Shown piece after piece: positions 45,453 through 54,597 of a DNA stretch of 61,034 nt. This stretch comes from Paraburkholderia ultramafica (GTDB lineage Bacteria; Pseudomonadota; Gammaproteobacteria; Burkholderiales; Burkholderiaceae). The position numbers and the translations under genes are program-made. Each line of letters opens with the position of its first letter. Position 1 is the stretch's first letter. The DNA is taken from positions 1-61,034 of the forward strand of contig NZ_CADIKK010000040.1 of assembly GCF_902859915.1 (NCBI RefSeq), read 5' to 3'. Below the pieces are notes generated by a model. The model ran no database searches and had not been told where the DNA came from. It saw only the letters and a program-made list of their open reading frames with translations.

Positions 45453-45719
45453 TTAGTGGCCGAAGTAGACCGATTGCGGGCCCGAAACCGGCTCACGCGT
45501 ACCCGATTGCGACGACACGTTCTTCACGCCGCCGTACGCATTCGATTCAGCGTTGGCGCGTTCAGCGGCAACGGTTTGTGCGTTCAGACCTTGTTGCGAT
45601 GCCGGTGCGCCGACCGACGGACGATACGACGGTGCGGGGCCGTAGCCGCTAGCAAAAGCGGGGGCGGCGATCGAGGCAGAAACAGCAACCAGCAGGGCGG
45701 CGATGAGCTTGGTCTTCAT
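45453..45719 (-). CDS. DUF4148 secreted protein
   Basis: 88 residues. Clear signal peptide (TKLIAALLVAVSASIAAPAFA) and a short mature part (YGPAPSYRPSVGAPASQQGL, NAQTVAAERANAESNAYGGV). Fits the DUF4148 periplasmic family, which is expanded in Burkholderiales. Function unknown. Confidence 0.8.
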   Translation of the reverse strand: MKTKLIAALLVAVSASIAAPAFASGYGPAPSYRPSVGAPASQQGLNAQTVAAERANAESNAYGGVKNVSSQSGTREPVSGPQSVYFGH

Positions 45720-46153
45720 GGTGTGACTCCGATAACGTTTCCACTTCATTTCAGGAAGGCGTCGCAGGGGCCGGTGAGGTGTGTCTGCAACGTCGATGGC
45801 AGGCAGTGTATACCCCTACTATCGAAAATTTGTGCCGATAATCTGAAATTACTATTCCTGGTTTTAGAACAATCCGTCAGAGGTAAGCGGGATCAGCGTC
45901 CGCGCCGGTCCGACCCTGTTGACCGAGGCGTTTGGGGGACTTGAAGAACTCGCGTGACGAGGGTCACCTGCGCAGTGGGTGAAACAGCAGAGGGACGCGG
46001 AGCCGGCGTGCAGCCCGTCGATAACGGGCCTCCAGATAACCGGCCAAAAGACGCAGAACCTTGGCGCGGCGAAGGCCGGATATCCAGCGCAATCAGGCGC
46101 TTTCCCACCTTGCGGTAAAATCGGCGTTTTGATTCAAGCAGTTTGGCCGCCCC
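45720..46153. other. Intergenic, divergent promoters
   Basis: 434 bp between the DUF4148 gene and dusA. 45810-45880 is AT-rich and suits the DUF4148 promoter. A ggtaaaat box near 46112 may be the -10 of dusA. No gene is seen. Confidence 0.5.
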
Positions 46154-47155
46154 ATGTCTTCACCTCAAACCCCCAGCCCGCGCCGCGTCTCGGTGGCGCC
46201 CATGATGGACTGGACCGATCGCCACTGTCGCTCGCTGCATCGCGTGATTTCGCGCCATACGTGGCTTTACACGGAAATGGTGACGACCGGCGCACTGCTG
46301 CACGGCGATGTGCCGCGCCATCTCGCGTTCACTCCCGCCGAAGCGCCGGTCGCGCTGCAACTCGGCGGCAGCGAGCCCGACGACCTCGCCCGTTCGGCGA
46401 AGCTCGGCGAGCAATGGGGCTACGACGAAATCAATCTGAACTGCGGCTGCCCGTCCGAGCGCGTGCAACGCGGCGCGTTCGGCGCGTGCCTGATGAATGA
46501 GCCGCAACTCGTCGCCGACTGCGTGAAGGCGATGCGCGATGTCGTCTCGGTGCCGGTAACGATCAAGCACCGTATCGGCGTCGATGCGGTCGAGGAGTAC
46601 GGTTTCGTACGCGACTTCGTTGGCACGATTGCGGATGCCGGTTGCAACGTGTTCATCGTGCATGCGCGCAACGCGATCCTCAAAGGTTTGAGCCCGAAGG
46701 AGAATCGCGAGATTCCGCCGCTCAAATACGAGTACGCGTATCAGTTGAAGCGCGACTTTCCGGAACTGGAGATCATCATCAACGGCGGCATCAAGACACT
46801 TGATGAAGTCGACACGCATCTTCAGCACGTCGATGGCGTCATGCTCGGGCGCGAGGCTTATCACAACCCCTATGTGCTCGCCGAGGTCGATGCCCGTTTC
46901 TATGGTTCGACGCAAGCGCCGCTGACTCGCGAGCAGGTCGAAGCGAAGCTGATTGAATATTGCGCCGCTGAGATGGCGCGCGGCACCTATCTCGGTGCGA
47001 TCACGCGGCATGCGCTCGGCTTGTATCGCGGCGAGGCAGGGGCGCGTGGATGGCGTCGCGTTTTGTCCGATAGTAAACGCCTGGCCGCGCGTGATCTGAC
47101 CATCTTCGATGAGGCGAGACAGCATCTGCGTGAGCCTGTCGAAATTTTTGAATAA
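46154..47155 (+). CDS. dusA: tRNA-dihydrouridine(20/20a) synthase
   Basis: Flavoenzyme reducing uridine 20/20a in the D-loop of tRNAs with NADPH. 333 residues. Dus motifs: RVSVAPMMDWTDRHCRSLHR, VALQLGGSEPDDLARSA, YDEINLNCGCPSERVQRGAF with catalytic Cys, VTIKHRIGVD, IINGGIKTLDEVDTHLQHVD and GVMLGREAYHNPY. DusA rather than DusB/C is indicated by MMDWTDRH. A tRNA-His gene follows 89 bp downstream. Confidence 0.97.
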   Translation: MSSPQTPSPRRVSVAPMMDWTDRHCRSLHRVISRHTWLYTEMVTTGALLHGDVPRHLAFTPAEAPVALQLGGSEPDDLARSAKLGEQWGYDEINLNCGCPSERVQRGAFGACLMNEPQLVADCVKAMRDVVSVPVTIKHRIGVDAVEEYGFVRDFVGTIADAGCNVFIVHARNAILKGLSPKENREIPPLKYEYAYQLKRDFPELEIIINGGIKTLDEVDTHLQHVDGVMLGREAYHNPYVLAEVDARFYGSTQAPLTREQVEAKLIEYCAAEMARGTYLGAITRHALGLYRGEAGARGWRRVLSDSKRLAARDLTIFDEARQHLREPVEIFE

Positions 47156-47243
47156 AGGACTAGGCAAACGGAATTCTTGTTGGCATAATCTCGTTTCTTC
47201 ATCGACGAGCCAAGTTTCTCGGCAAGTCAAGCGGATGTCAGTG

Positions 47244-47319
47244 GTGGCTGTAGCTCAGTTGGTAGAGTCCAGGATTGTGATTCCTGTTGTCGTGGGTTCG
47301 AGCCCCATCAGCCACCCCA
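47244..47319 (+). tRNA. tRNA-His (GTG)
   Basis: 76 nt with encoded CCA. Acceptor GTGGCTG pairs with CAGCCAC, discriminator C73, and a G precedes position 1 (47243) to pair with C73 as in all tRNA-His. Anticodon loop TTGTGAT. Confidence 0.97.
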
Positions 47320-47348
47320 AAGAATTCAGGCAGTAAATTGTTTTTGCG

Positions 47349-47386
47349 AACGGCGTTGTGAGAAATCACAACGCCGTTTTTGTTTT
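47349..47386 (+). terminator. Terminator after tRNA-His
   Basis: Perfect stem aacggcgttgtga / tcacaacgccgtt with loop gaaa, followed by TTTGTTTT. Confidence 0.92.
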
Positions 47387-47607
47387 GGGTCCCCGCAATC
47401 GTCCTGATAACTAAAACGCCAGTCCAGCGGTGACTACGGTTTGTTGACCCCTGCAGGCCGAAGGCGAACGCGCCGTCGTTTGCGCTTTTCGAGTTGTCGG
47501 TATCGCTCATGTCGTCTCCCCAGACTCAACCACCAGCGGGTCCTGCTGCACGGAAATCGACCTGACGAAAGTGCTACGATTTCATTGCAATAACGATGGA
47601 GGTAGAT

Positions 47608-47916
47608 ATGACTACGTTTGCTATCGACGCCATACGCATCAACCCTGCGAACGACAGGATTACACACGTGCGCTGGGGTCCCGTCGACCCGGCGTCGCGT
47701 GACTGGCTGTCTCCGACTTCAATTGTCGAGGTGCCCGAAGTGCTGAGCGCGATCCATCGGGGGGATCCTGTTTGGTCCCTTTTTACGCTCGGCGGCGTAC
47801 GGTTTCTGGGGCCAAAAATCAAGGCGGTCGCTCACACCGACGGCCACGACGGGATAGATACGGATGTCCCGGGCGGTCACATCGAAAAATGCATTGACGA
47901 CCTGCCGCACGTGTGA
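47608..47916 (+). CDS. Hypothetical protein, DUF3892-like
   Basis: 102 residues. ATG 47608 is preferred over 47596 because GGAGGT sits just before it. The start of the protein (IDAIRINPANDRITHVRWGP) and WLSPTSIVEVPEVLSAIHRG recall the DUF3892 pattern (ITHV, then a strand and helix). Ends HIEKCIDDLPHV. No signal peptide. Function unknown. Confidence 0.6.
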   Translation: MTTFAIDAIRINPANDRITHVRWGPVDPASRDWLSPTSIVEVPEVLSAIHRGDPVWSLFTLGGVRFLGPKIKAVAHTDGHDGIDTDVPGGHIEKCIDDLPHV

Positions 47917-48279
47917 CGGCTTACCTTTGCGGTCGCCGCTGATCGTCGCGACCATTGTTCTGGAAAAGTCGCCGCAGCGGCAGCGGTTGATAGAGTCGTT
48001 CAGATCCTCTCTCCCGTTTCAATCACGCCGGTCGAAGCACTTGCGCTTGAGCGGGAGAATCAGGTGGGGTAACTGTTTGCCGCTCACTTTCGAACCCCGC
48101 TTCGGTGATGTGCAATGCGCGCTACGACGTGATGATTTACCGCTTTTTTAACGGCATCGTGCATCCGGGCTTTTGCCTGCAAGAAAGGGCTGGGATTCGA
48201 ATCGCCGGCGGCTGACGACATCCCTTGTCCGGTCTCGATCCTGGCAACACCGATCAACCCGTCAGCCGCCAATACAGCT
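47917..48279. other. Intergenic without recognised gene
   Basis: Several short frames exist, but none has a convincing start or composition. It separates two convergent genes. Confidence 0.5.
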
Positions 48280-48615
48280 TCAATGGCCGTGTCCCCCATG
48301 GCCGCCACCGCCGCTGCTCCACGTGCCGTCGTGCGATCCGCCAAGCCCACTGCCGTGGGAGCCGCCGCCATGCCAGCCACCGTGACCACCATGCCAGTGA
48401 CCACCGCCGCCCCCGTGGTAGTAGCAGCATGGGCCACCCCAGCCACCCCAAATGCCAACCGTTCCATAAACGGGCGCATACGGCGGTCCATACGGGTACC
48501 CATAGGCGGGGTAGTAGGGCTGCGCGTACGCATAGTCATATGCCGGCGCAACCACGCATCCGGTGAGACCTGCCGCCAGCGCTAACAGCGCCATCGACGC
48601 AACGAGCCTGCTCAC
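48280..48615 (-). CDS. Gly/His/Tyr-rich putative lipoprotein
   Basis: About 111 residues from GTG 48615, which follows AAGGAGAAAATC. Signal and lipobox SMALLALAAGLTGCVVAP. Then a Tyr/Pro-rich stretch (YDYAYAQPYYPAYGYPYGPP), a CC pair, and a tail rich in Gly-His (GHWHGGHGGWHGG). Such tails may bind metal ions; this is inference from composition. Unrelated to its neighbours. Confidence 0.7.
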   Translation of the reverse strand: MSRLVASMALLALAAGLTGCVVAPAYDYAYAQPYYPAYGYPYGPPYAPVYGTVGIWGGWGGPCCYYHGGGGGHWHGGHGGWHGGGSHGSGLGGSHDGTWSSGGGGHGGHGH

Positions 48616-48964
48616 GATTTTCTCCTTCGTATAAGCATCAGAAAAAACGCGTGCGGCGGAGTTCAGCAGCATTTGTGTCCGCACATTACGGCTATCGCGT
48701 CTGAGTCTGCGTCCATGATTCACGCGTGGCGATCAATGCCACGACTGCCAGCCGTTGCGACAATCTTCCTACTCCTTACCAATTCGCCATGTTGTAACAG
48801 TTGGTTAAATATCCGAAAAGGAACTGTAGGGGGCGCCTGTTAATTTCCGCTCAGACAATCGCCTTTGAGTCCGGACCCATGCCCGTGCCGACGCCGGACG
48901 AAAAAGAACGACACGCCCACTGCCAGGATCGCTCGACGCGACGCCTGCGAACATCCACCCGTCC
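48616..48964. other. Divergent intergenic region
   Basis: 349 bp between the lipoprotein and the TPR-sulfotransferase gene; no gene or clear operator seen. 48770-48845 is AT-richer and may hold promoters. Confidence 0.45.
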
Positions 48965-50578
48965 ATGAAGTACGATCCCCAGCCGGCTACCGCCTCGGCG
49001 TGTCGCATTGAAGGCGACGCATGCATTGCACGCGGCGACCTCGAAGCCGCCCGCGCGTGCGCTCCCGCCGATGCCGTGAATTATGAGCGCCTCGCCGCGA
49101 CGTTGGCCGCGCTGAACCGCTTTCCCGAGGCCGTCGACCGTTATCGCGAGGCGATCGCGCGCGATCCGTGCAACGCGGATTTGCATCACGGACTCGGCTG
49201 GACGCTCGAGCAGATGCATCGGCTCGAGCAGGCGGTCCAGGCATACCGCGAAGCGGTGCGACATAATCCAGGCGCCGACGGCTCGCACAACAACATGGGC
49301 AACTGTCTGCAGGCACTCGGTCGTTTCGACGAAGCGCACGAGGCGTATCGCCGCGCGATCGACGGTGCGCCGCGCGTGCCGCTGTATTACCGCAACTTCG
49401 TGCAGACCAAGCGTCTCGCCGCCGACGATCCCGTGTTCGCGTCGCTGGAGCAGCTGGTCGGCGACGCCGCTTCGCTGAGCCCGGCCGATCAGGCGGAGCT
49501 TCACTTCGCGTATGGTCAGGCGTTGTCCGGCGTGGGCCGCCACGACGCTTCGTTTGAGCACATCCTGAAGGCCAACGCGTTGCACCGCGCCGGCGTGCGT
49601 TATAACGAAGCCGACGCGCTCGGCCTGTTCGCGCATCTGCCGGAACTGCTGACTTCAGAGCTGTTCGCGGCCGCGCGCGGTCTGGGCGATCCGTCGGCGG
49701 CGCCGATCTTTATAGTCGGCATGCCGCGCTCCGGCTCGACCTTGATCGAGCAGATTCTGGCGAGCCATCCGCAGGTGTTCGGTGCGGGTGAGCGCACGGA
49801 ATTCGGCGAGGCGCTGGTCAAGTGCATGCGCCGCGCTTCAGGCGATCCGCTGAGGATCGATATCGAAGCCTTGCACGGCGTCGGCGCGGCGCAATTGCGT
49901 GCGCTCGGCGCCGACTATCTGCAACTGATGCGCCGCGCGCTGCCGGAAATCCAGGGCGATGCGCAAAACCACGCGCAAGACCAGGGGCAATCGGACGCGC
50001 CAGGCGAAGCGCCGCACTACGCTCGTTTCACCGACAAATATCCGTTCAATTTCATCAACGTCGGGCTGATCCATCTGGCGTTGCCGAACGCGCGCTTCAT
50101 TCATAGCCGCCGTTCGCCGTTGCAAACCTGCCTGTCGATTTTTTCGCGGCTTTTTCACGACGTGCCATTCAGCTACGACCTCGGCGAACTCGGCCGCTAC
50201 TATCGTGCGTACGATGCGTTGATGGCGCACTGGCGAAGCGCGCTGCCCGAAGGCGTGATGATCGAGATCAACTACGAGGAGCTGGTCGACGATCTCGAAG
50301 GCAATGTGCGTCGGATGCTCGCGCATTGCGGGCTCGACTGGGACGAACGCTGTCTCGCGTTTCACCAGACGACGCGTCAGGTGACCACGGCAAGTTCTGA
50401 GCAAGTGCGCCGTCCGCTTTACAGGACGTCGGTGCGCCGCTGGCAGCCGCGGCAGGCGTTGCTCGAGCCGCTGTTCGACGGTCTCGGGCCGGAACTGACG
50501 AAGGCCGACGGCTTTAGCGAGCCGGTGTCTCGCGTGGTTGTCCAGCATGCCGCGGCCGGCGCGGCGCGTAAATCGTGA
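48965..50578 (+). CDS. TPR-sulfotransferase
   Basis: 537 residues. N-terminal TPR helices (residues about 30-160: EAVDRYREAIARDPCNADLH, AVQAYREAVRHNPGADGSHN, EAHEAYRRAIDGAPR). The sulfotransferase domain starts near residue 250 with the PAPS 5'-phosphosulfate loop IFIVGMPRSGSTLIEQILAS. Then ARFTDKYPFNFINVGLIHLA and the 3'-phosphate motif ARFIHSRRSPLQTCLSIFSR. It would transfer sulfate from PAPS to a glycan, lipid or peptide. The stop overlaps (GTGA) the start of a cysC remnant, suggesting a former unit that made its own PAPS. Confidence 0.9.
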   Translation: MKYDPQPATASACRIEGDACIARGDLEAARACAPADAVNYERLAATLAALNRFPEAVDRYREAIARDPCNADLHHGLGWTLEQMHRLEQAVQAYREAVRHNPGADGSHNNMGNCLQALGRFDEAHEAYRRAIDGAPRVPLYYRNFVQTKRLAADDPVFASLEQLVGDAASLSPADQAELHFAYGQALSGVGRHDASFEHILKANALHRAGVRYNEADALGLFAHLPELLTSELFAAARGLGDPSAAPIFIVGMPRSGSTLIEQILASHPQVFGAGERTEFGEALVKCMRRASGDPLRIDIEALHGVGAAQLRALGADYLQLMRRALPEIQGDAQNHAQDQGQSDAPGEAPHYARFTDKYPFNFINVGLIHLALPNARFIHSRRSPLQTCLSIFSRLFHDVPFSYDLGELGRYYRAYDALMAHWRSALPEGVMIEINYEELVDDLEGNVRRMLAHCGLDWDERCLAFHQTTRQVTTASSEQVRRPLYRTSVRRWQPRQALLEPLFDGLGPELTKADGFSEPVSRVVVQHAAAGAARKS

Positions 50579-50745
50579 GCGCGCCCCGTGGCGCTGTGAG
50601 CTGGATGGCGGGCCTGTCCGGCGCCGGCAAATCGACGTTGGCCGACGCGCTGCATCGTGTCGCCTCGCGCAAGCGAGGCACGTCTCGATCGTGCTCGACT
50701 GCGACGTGTTGCGGCGCGGGACTAATGCAGCGCGACAGCCGAATG
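50575..50745 (+). pseudogene. cysC: 5' remnant of adenylylsulfate kinase
   Basis: GTG 50575 starts VSAPRGAVSWMAGLSGAGK with the APS-kinase P-loop GLSGAGKST and ADALHRVASRK. The homology then shifts frame at about 50670 to ARHVSIVLDCDVLRRGTN, matching the family's VxxLDGDxxRxGLN. After about 50745 no more homology is seen; the minus-strand small membrane gene occupies the space. APS kinase makes PAPS, the donor for the preceding sulfotransferase. Confidence 0.75.
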
Positions 50746-50967
50746 ATGCAGCGCAGGGTACACGCCGATGATGAACGCCGCGTAGATCGCGGCCATCGTG
50801 ACGCCGGCGACCGTGCCCCAGATGTCGCGCGACGCGGCCCCTTGGCGAAAATGCACGGGCAGTCCGACTACCACGTAGCCGATCAGAAAAAACGCGATGA
50901 CCGCGCGCACGGGTGAGAGGTCGTGGCCGATAAATTCCAGCAGGGTGGACAGGCTGAATTCAGGCAT
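50722..50967 (-). CDS. Small membrane protein
   Basis: 81 residues with two hydrophobic segments (AVIAFFLIGYVVVGLPVHF and GVTMAAIYAAFIIGVYPAL). No known family. Its 3' end overlaps the broken cysC end, so the rearrangement that truncated cysC may have brought it here. Confidence 0.65.
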   Translation of the reverse strand: MPEFSLSTLLEFIGHDLSPVRAVIAFFLIGYVVVGLPVHFRQGAASRDIWGTVAGVTMAAIYAAFIIGVYPALHHSAVALH

Positions 50968-51177
50968 GGACAGGCAGGATCAGATGCGGAAATTTCGCGC
51001 GAGCCGTCGGACCATTCATGGCTGCGCGACGACTTATGCAGATTTAAGTCCATGCAGTCGCGAGGTGCAATAAAAAGACTGTATAAATTTGTACAAGCCT
51101 ACATTGCTTGCACGTTGCCTGCGTTGCAACTTTCATCCGGCTTCACTGCGCTCTAGCGGGCTTTCATCGAGACGGTA

Positions 51178-51417
51178 TCAGCGCTTGCGCAAGGGCTCGA
51201 GTAGCGGCTTCAAACCGTTGTGATCGATCTCCTGCATCAACGCGAGCAGGCGGCCGATTTCACCCGGCGGAAACCCCTGGCTCGCGAACCAGTTTAGATA
51301 GTGACCCGGCAGGTCCGCAATCAGGCGGCCTTTATATTTCCCGTAGGGCATTACGCGCGTGACCAGCAGTTCGAGGTGTTCGGGATTCATCGCGGATAGA
51401 GTCGACGCCAGGTTCAT
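51178..51417 (-). CDS. DUF3820 family protein
   Basis: 79 residues, or 70 from ATG 51390. Family pattern VMPYGKYKGRLIADLPGHYL, NWFASQGFPPGEIGRLLALM. DUF3820 members are small and of unknown role; one family label calls them putative quorum-sensing-regulated virulence factors. It is divergent from the aldo/keto reductase gene. Confidence 0.85.
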   Translation of the reverse strand: MNLASTLSAMNPEHLELLVTRVMPYGKYKGRLIADLPGHYLNWFASQGFPPGEIGRLLALMQEIDHNGLKPLLEPLRKR

Positions 51418-51532
51418 TGAGCGCGGAAAAGCGGGCGACGCCCGCCGGGGTTAGCATTCTAGCCTTGCTGCAGGCATTGCGCCGGCGTGGTAACGTCAGC
51501 GCTTTCCGTTCACATTCAACAGGACAAGATAG

Positions 51533-52585
51533 ATGGAATACCGCAGACTCGGCGACTCCGATGTTCAGGTTAGCCTGATCGGTCTCGGCACCATGACGTG
51601 GGGCGAGCAGAACAACGAGCAGGAAGCGCACGCGCAGATCGATTACGCGCTCGATCATGGCGTCAACCTGATCGACACCGCCGAAATGTATCCGGTGCCG
51701 CCGCGCGCCGAGACGCAGGGTTCGACGGAACGCTACATCGGCACGTGGCTCGCGCAGCATCGCAGCGCCCGCGAGAAAATCGTGCTCGCCACCAAGATCG
51801 CCGGGCCGGCGCGTCAGCCGCACAATCCGCGCCATATTCGCGGCGAGGCCAACCAGTTCGATCGCAAGAACCTGACCGAAGCGCTCAACGATAGCCTCAA
51901 GCGGCTGCAAACGGACTACGTCGATCTGTATCAGCTGCATTGGCCGGATCGCAACACGATGACGTTTGGCCGTCCCGCGTATCCGTGGGTCGACGACGCG
52001 TACACGGTGCCGATCGAAGAAACGCTGTCGGTGCTCGCGGAGTTCGTCAAGGCGGGCAAGGTGCGCCATATCGGCGTATCGAATGAAACGCCGTGGGGTG
52101 TTGCGCAGTTCTTGCGCGCCGCCGAAAAGCTTGGCTTGCCGCGCATCGTCAGCATCCAGAATCCGTACAGCCTGCTGAACCGCACGTACGAAGTGGGCCT
52201 GTCCGAGTATGCGCATCGCGACAACATCGGCTTGCTGGCCTATTCGCCGCTCGCGTTCGGCTGGCTGTCGGGCAAGTATGAAGGCGGTGCGCGTCCGGCC
52301 GGCGCCCGCATCACGCTGTTCGAGCGCTTCCAGCGCTACAGCAAACCGCATGCGATTCAGGCCACCACGCGTTATGTGGAACTGGCGAAACGTCATGGCT
52401 TCTCGCCCGCGCAATTCGCGCTTGCGTTCGTCAATAGCCGGCCGTTCGTGACCAGCAATCTGATCGGCGCGACGTCGCTCGATCAGTTGAAGGAAAACAT
52501 CGCCAGCGCCGCAGTGAAGCTGTCGCCGGAAGCGCTTGCCGAGATCGACGCGCTGCATGAGTTGCAGCCGAATCCGGCGCCTTGA
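51533..52585 (+). CDS. Aldo/keto reductase, Tas-like
   Basis: NADP(H)-dependent reductase of about 350 residues. TIM-barrel motifs: GTMTWGEQNNEQEAHAQIDY, LIDTAEMYPVPPR (catalytic Asp and Tyr), VLATKIAGPARQPHNPRHIR (Lys), LYQLHWPDRN (His) and VRHIGVSNETPWGVAQFLRA. The C-terminal coenzyme segment includes FVTSNLIGATSLDQLKENIA. The Tas subgroup is recognised by the long MYPVPPRAETQGSTE loop. Substrate unknown. Confidence 0.93.
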   Translation: MEYRRLGDSDVQVSLIGLGTMTWGEQNNEQEAHAQIDYALDHGVNLIDTAEMYPVPPRAETQGSTERYIGTWLAQHRSAREKIVLATKIAGPARQPHNPRHIRGEANQFDRKNLTEALNDSLKRLQTDYVDLYQLHWPDRNTMTFGRPAYPWVDDAYTVPIEETLSVLAEFVKAGKVRHIGVSNETPWGVAQFLRAAEKLGLPRIVSIQNPYSLLNRTYEVGLSEYAHRDNIGLLAYSPLAFGWLSGKYEGGARPAGARITLFERFQRYSKPHAIQATTRYVELAKRHGFSPAQFALAFVNSRPFVTSNLIGATSLDQLKENIASAAVKLSPEALAEIDALHELQPNPAP

Positions 52586-53145
52586 TGCGGTAGGTTTGCG
52601 TTGGTTGTACGTTGGTTGTGCGTGGTTCCAGAGGCTGGTTCGAGGTGGTTTCGAGCCAGACTCGAACCGCGCTTCAGCAGGTACCCCCGCCACCGCATAG
52701 AACATCAAATAAACCCGGCCACCTGCTTATTAGCGCTCGCATCGATCAGTCAGATCATTACGAACGTCGCAAACCCTCCTGCTGAACGTTGTCACGCCAA
52801 TAGTTGCAACTGACCGCCAGACCGGTCGCGCGCGTTTGCGTCCGGATAATTTCGGCTGTCGGCGCGGGTGGCCATGCCTGGGCGAGCGCATTTGAAACCC
52901 GGCGAGCGAAGCGATAAATCAGCGGCTTGGCTCCCGACGTAGCCGATACAAAGGCAAATGTCCCAGCCGGAAACCGATTCACGACCTAAACTGTGGTGGA
53001 CGGAGGTGACCGGGAAGAAGAGCACTGCGCGGCTTGTGATGTTGCAACGCACACCAGTGGTAGGATTCAGCCCGAAAAATGGAGCACGGTGCGCAATCGA
53101 CGCGGCGTGTCGTGCACAACAGAGCGATAGGACTCAGGACATCGA
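52586..53145. other. Intergenic without recognised gene
   Basis: 560 bp. Short imperfect direct repeats (ttggttgtacgttggttgtg and cgtggtt units) at 52595-52660. No gene or RNA seen. Confidence 0.5.
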
Positions 53146-53568
53146 ATGGCGCAACAAAAAACAAACCCAAAACTTGAGCAGGCGCTGACGCGCGGGGATC
53201 TTGCAATCCGTCAGGCGAATTCGGCACGGGCGACCGCGTTGCTGCGCGCACTGGGCAAGATGATCGTCGATGCTTCGGCGACCATCGGCGTGGAAGCGTT
53301 CACGCTGATCCCCGACGGCGACAAGATTTACGATCCGGCCGATGGACTGTGGCCGCAGGAATTGCAGATCTCGCTCGACGGCCCCGTCGAGGAAGCCGAC
53401 CCGGATGAGGTTCGGACGGTGCGATTGATCGCCGACGATCCGGGCACGGTGTTCCGGGTTGAATGGCAGCGCGCCGATGGGAAGATCGGGCGTCAGGATG
53501 GCGGGCCGTTCGCGACGGTGGCGTTCATCTCCGACGTGGATATTCCGTGGACTGACGACGAGGATTGA
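53146..53568 (+). CDS. Hypothetical acidic protein
   Basis: 140 residues, no signal peptide or membrane helix. N-terminal helix LEQALTRGDLAIRQANSARA, then alternating strands (TIGVEAFTLIPDGDKIYDPA, EVRTVRLIADDPGTVFRVEW). Ends VDIPWTDDED. No family recognised. Composition and codon use agree with a real gene. Confidence 0.7.
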   Translation: MAQQKTNPKLEQALTRGDLAIRQANSARATALLRALGKMIVDASATIGVEAFTLIPDGDKIYDPADGLWPQELQISLDGPVEEADPDEVRTVRLIADDPGTVFRVEWQRADGKIGRQDGGPFATVAFISDVDIPWTDDED

Positions 53569-53703
53569 AGCGGATCGTTTCGCTGCGGGGGCCGAGGTTG
53601 GCCTCCGAGGTCGATCCACGAGGTTGACACCGACAGCGCCGCAACCCCGGTTGCGGCGCTGTCGCCGAACGCCGGCCGCCGGCGGCTCTTCAAAGACCGA
53701 GGC

Positions 53704-54531
53704 CTATTTCATCATCCGGCGTCGAAACAGAATCGCCGACACGATAAACCCGCCCACCGCATAAGCGGCCAGCACGGCCAGGTGCAAAGCCGCATTGTCG
53801 ATGGACCGCGCAAGCATCGCCGGGCGCATCAGATCGACCGCATGCGCGAGCGGCAGCACGTCGGTCACGGCCCGCGCGGCCGCAGGCAATTGTGAGGTGG
53901 GAAAGAACACGCCGGACAGCAACAGCATCGGCGTCAACACCAGCGTCTGGTAAAACATAAAGAAGTCATACGAAGGCGCCAGCGCCGTCACCACCATCGC
54001 GAGACTCGCGAACGCAAGCCCGGTCAGCATGATGACCGGCAACGCCAGCAGCATCGACGGGAAATTCGCGTAGCCCAGCGCGCCGGCCACCAGCATGATC
54101 GCCGCGCCCGACAGCATCGACTTGCTGCCGGCCCACATCACCTCGCCGAGCACGATGTCGCCGAGCGTGAGCGGCGTATGCATGATCGCCTCCCATGTGC
54201 GCTGCACGTGCATGCGCGAGAAGCCCGAATACATCGACTCGAAACTCGCCGACATCATCACGCTCGACGCCACCGTGCCCGCCGCCAGAAACGCGATGTA
54301 CGACACGCCGTCGACCCGTCCGACCATCAGCCCGAGCCCGAAGCCGAGGCCGAACAGATAGATCATCGGATCGGCAAGATTGCCGAACATCGATGCGATC
54401 GCGAGCTTCTTCCACACCAGATAGTTGCGGCGCCATACCGCGATCCAGTTCACGGCGTTGGCCGGGAAGGCGGCGAAGGGCTCCTGTTTCGATGGCGTGT
54501 CGCCTGGGGCTTCGTAAGTGCGTGCGTCCAT
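53704..54531 (-). CDS. ABC-2 exporter permease, NodJ-like
   Basis: 275 residues, six predicted membrane helices (LIYLFGLGFGLGLMVGRVDG, VSYIAFLAAGTVASSVMMSA, LSGAAIMLVAGALGYANFPS, MLLLSGVFFPTSQLPAAARA). Belongs to the NodJ/ABC-2 type, which with a NodI ATPase exports lipo-oligosaccharides or related glycolipids. 66 bp after the ATPase gene. Such pairs exist in non-nodulating Burkholderiales and are considered ancestral to rhizobial nodIJ, so this does not prove nodulation. Confidence 0.9.
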   Translation of the reverse strand: MDARTYEAPGDTPSKQEPFAAFPANAVNWIAVWRRNYLVWKKLAIASMFGNLADPMIYLFGLGFGLGLMVGRVDGVSYIAFLAAGTVASSVMMSASFESMYSGFSRMHVQRTWEAIMHTPLTLGDIVLGEVMWAGSKSMLSGAAIMLVAGALGYANFPSMLLALPVIMLTGLAFASLAMVVTALAPSYDFFMFYQTLVLTPMLLLSGVFFPTSQLPAAARAVTDVLPLAHAVDLMRPAMLARSIDNAALHLAVLAAYAVGGFIVSAILFRRRMMK

Positions 54532-54597
54532 TGCGTGTCTCGTGCGGTGTCGTTGCAGCTATAGCGAGTGGCGGTGCTCTTGTCAGTGTGCGCGTCT

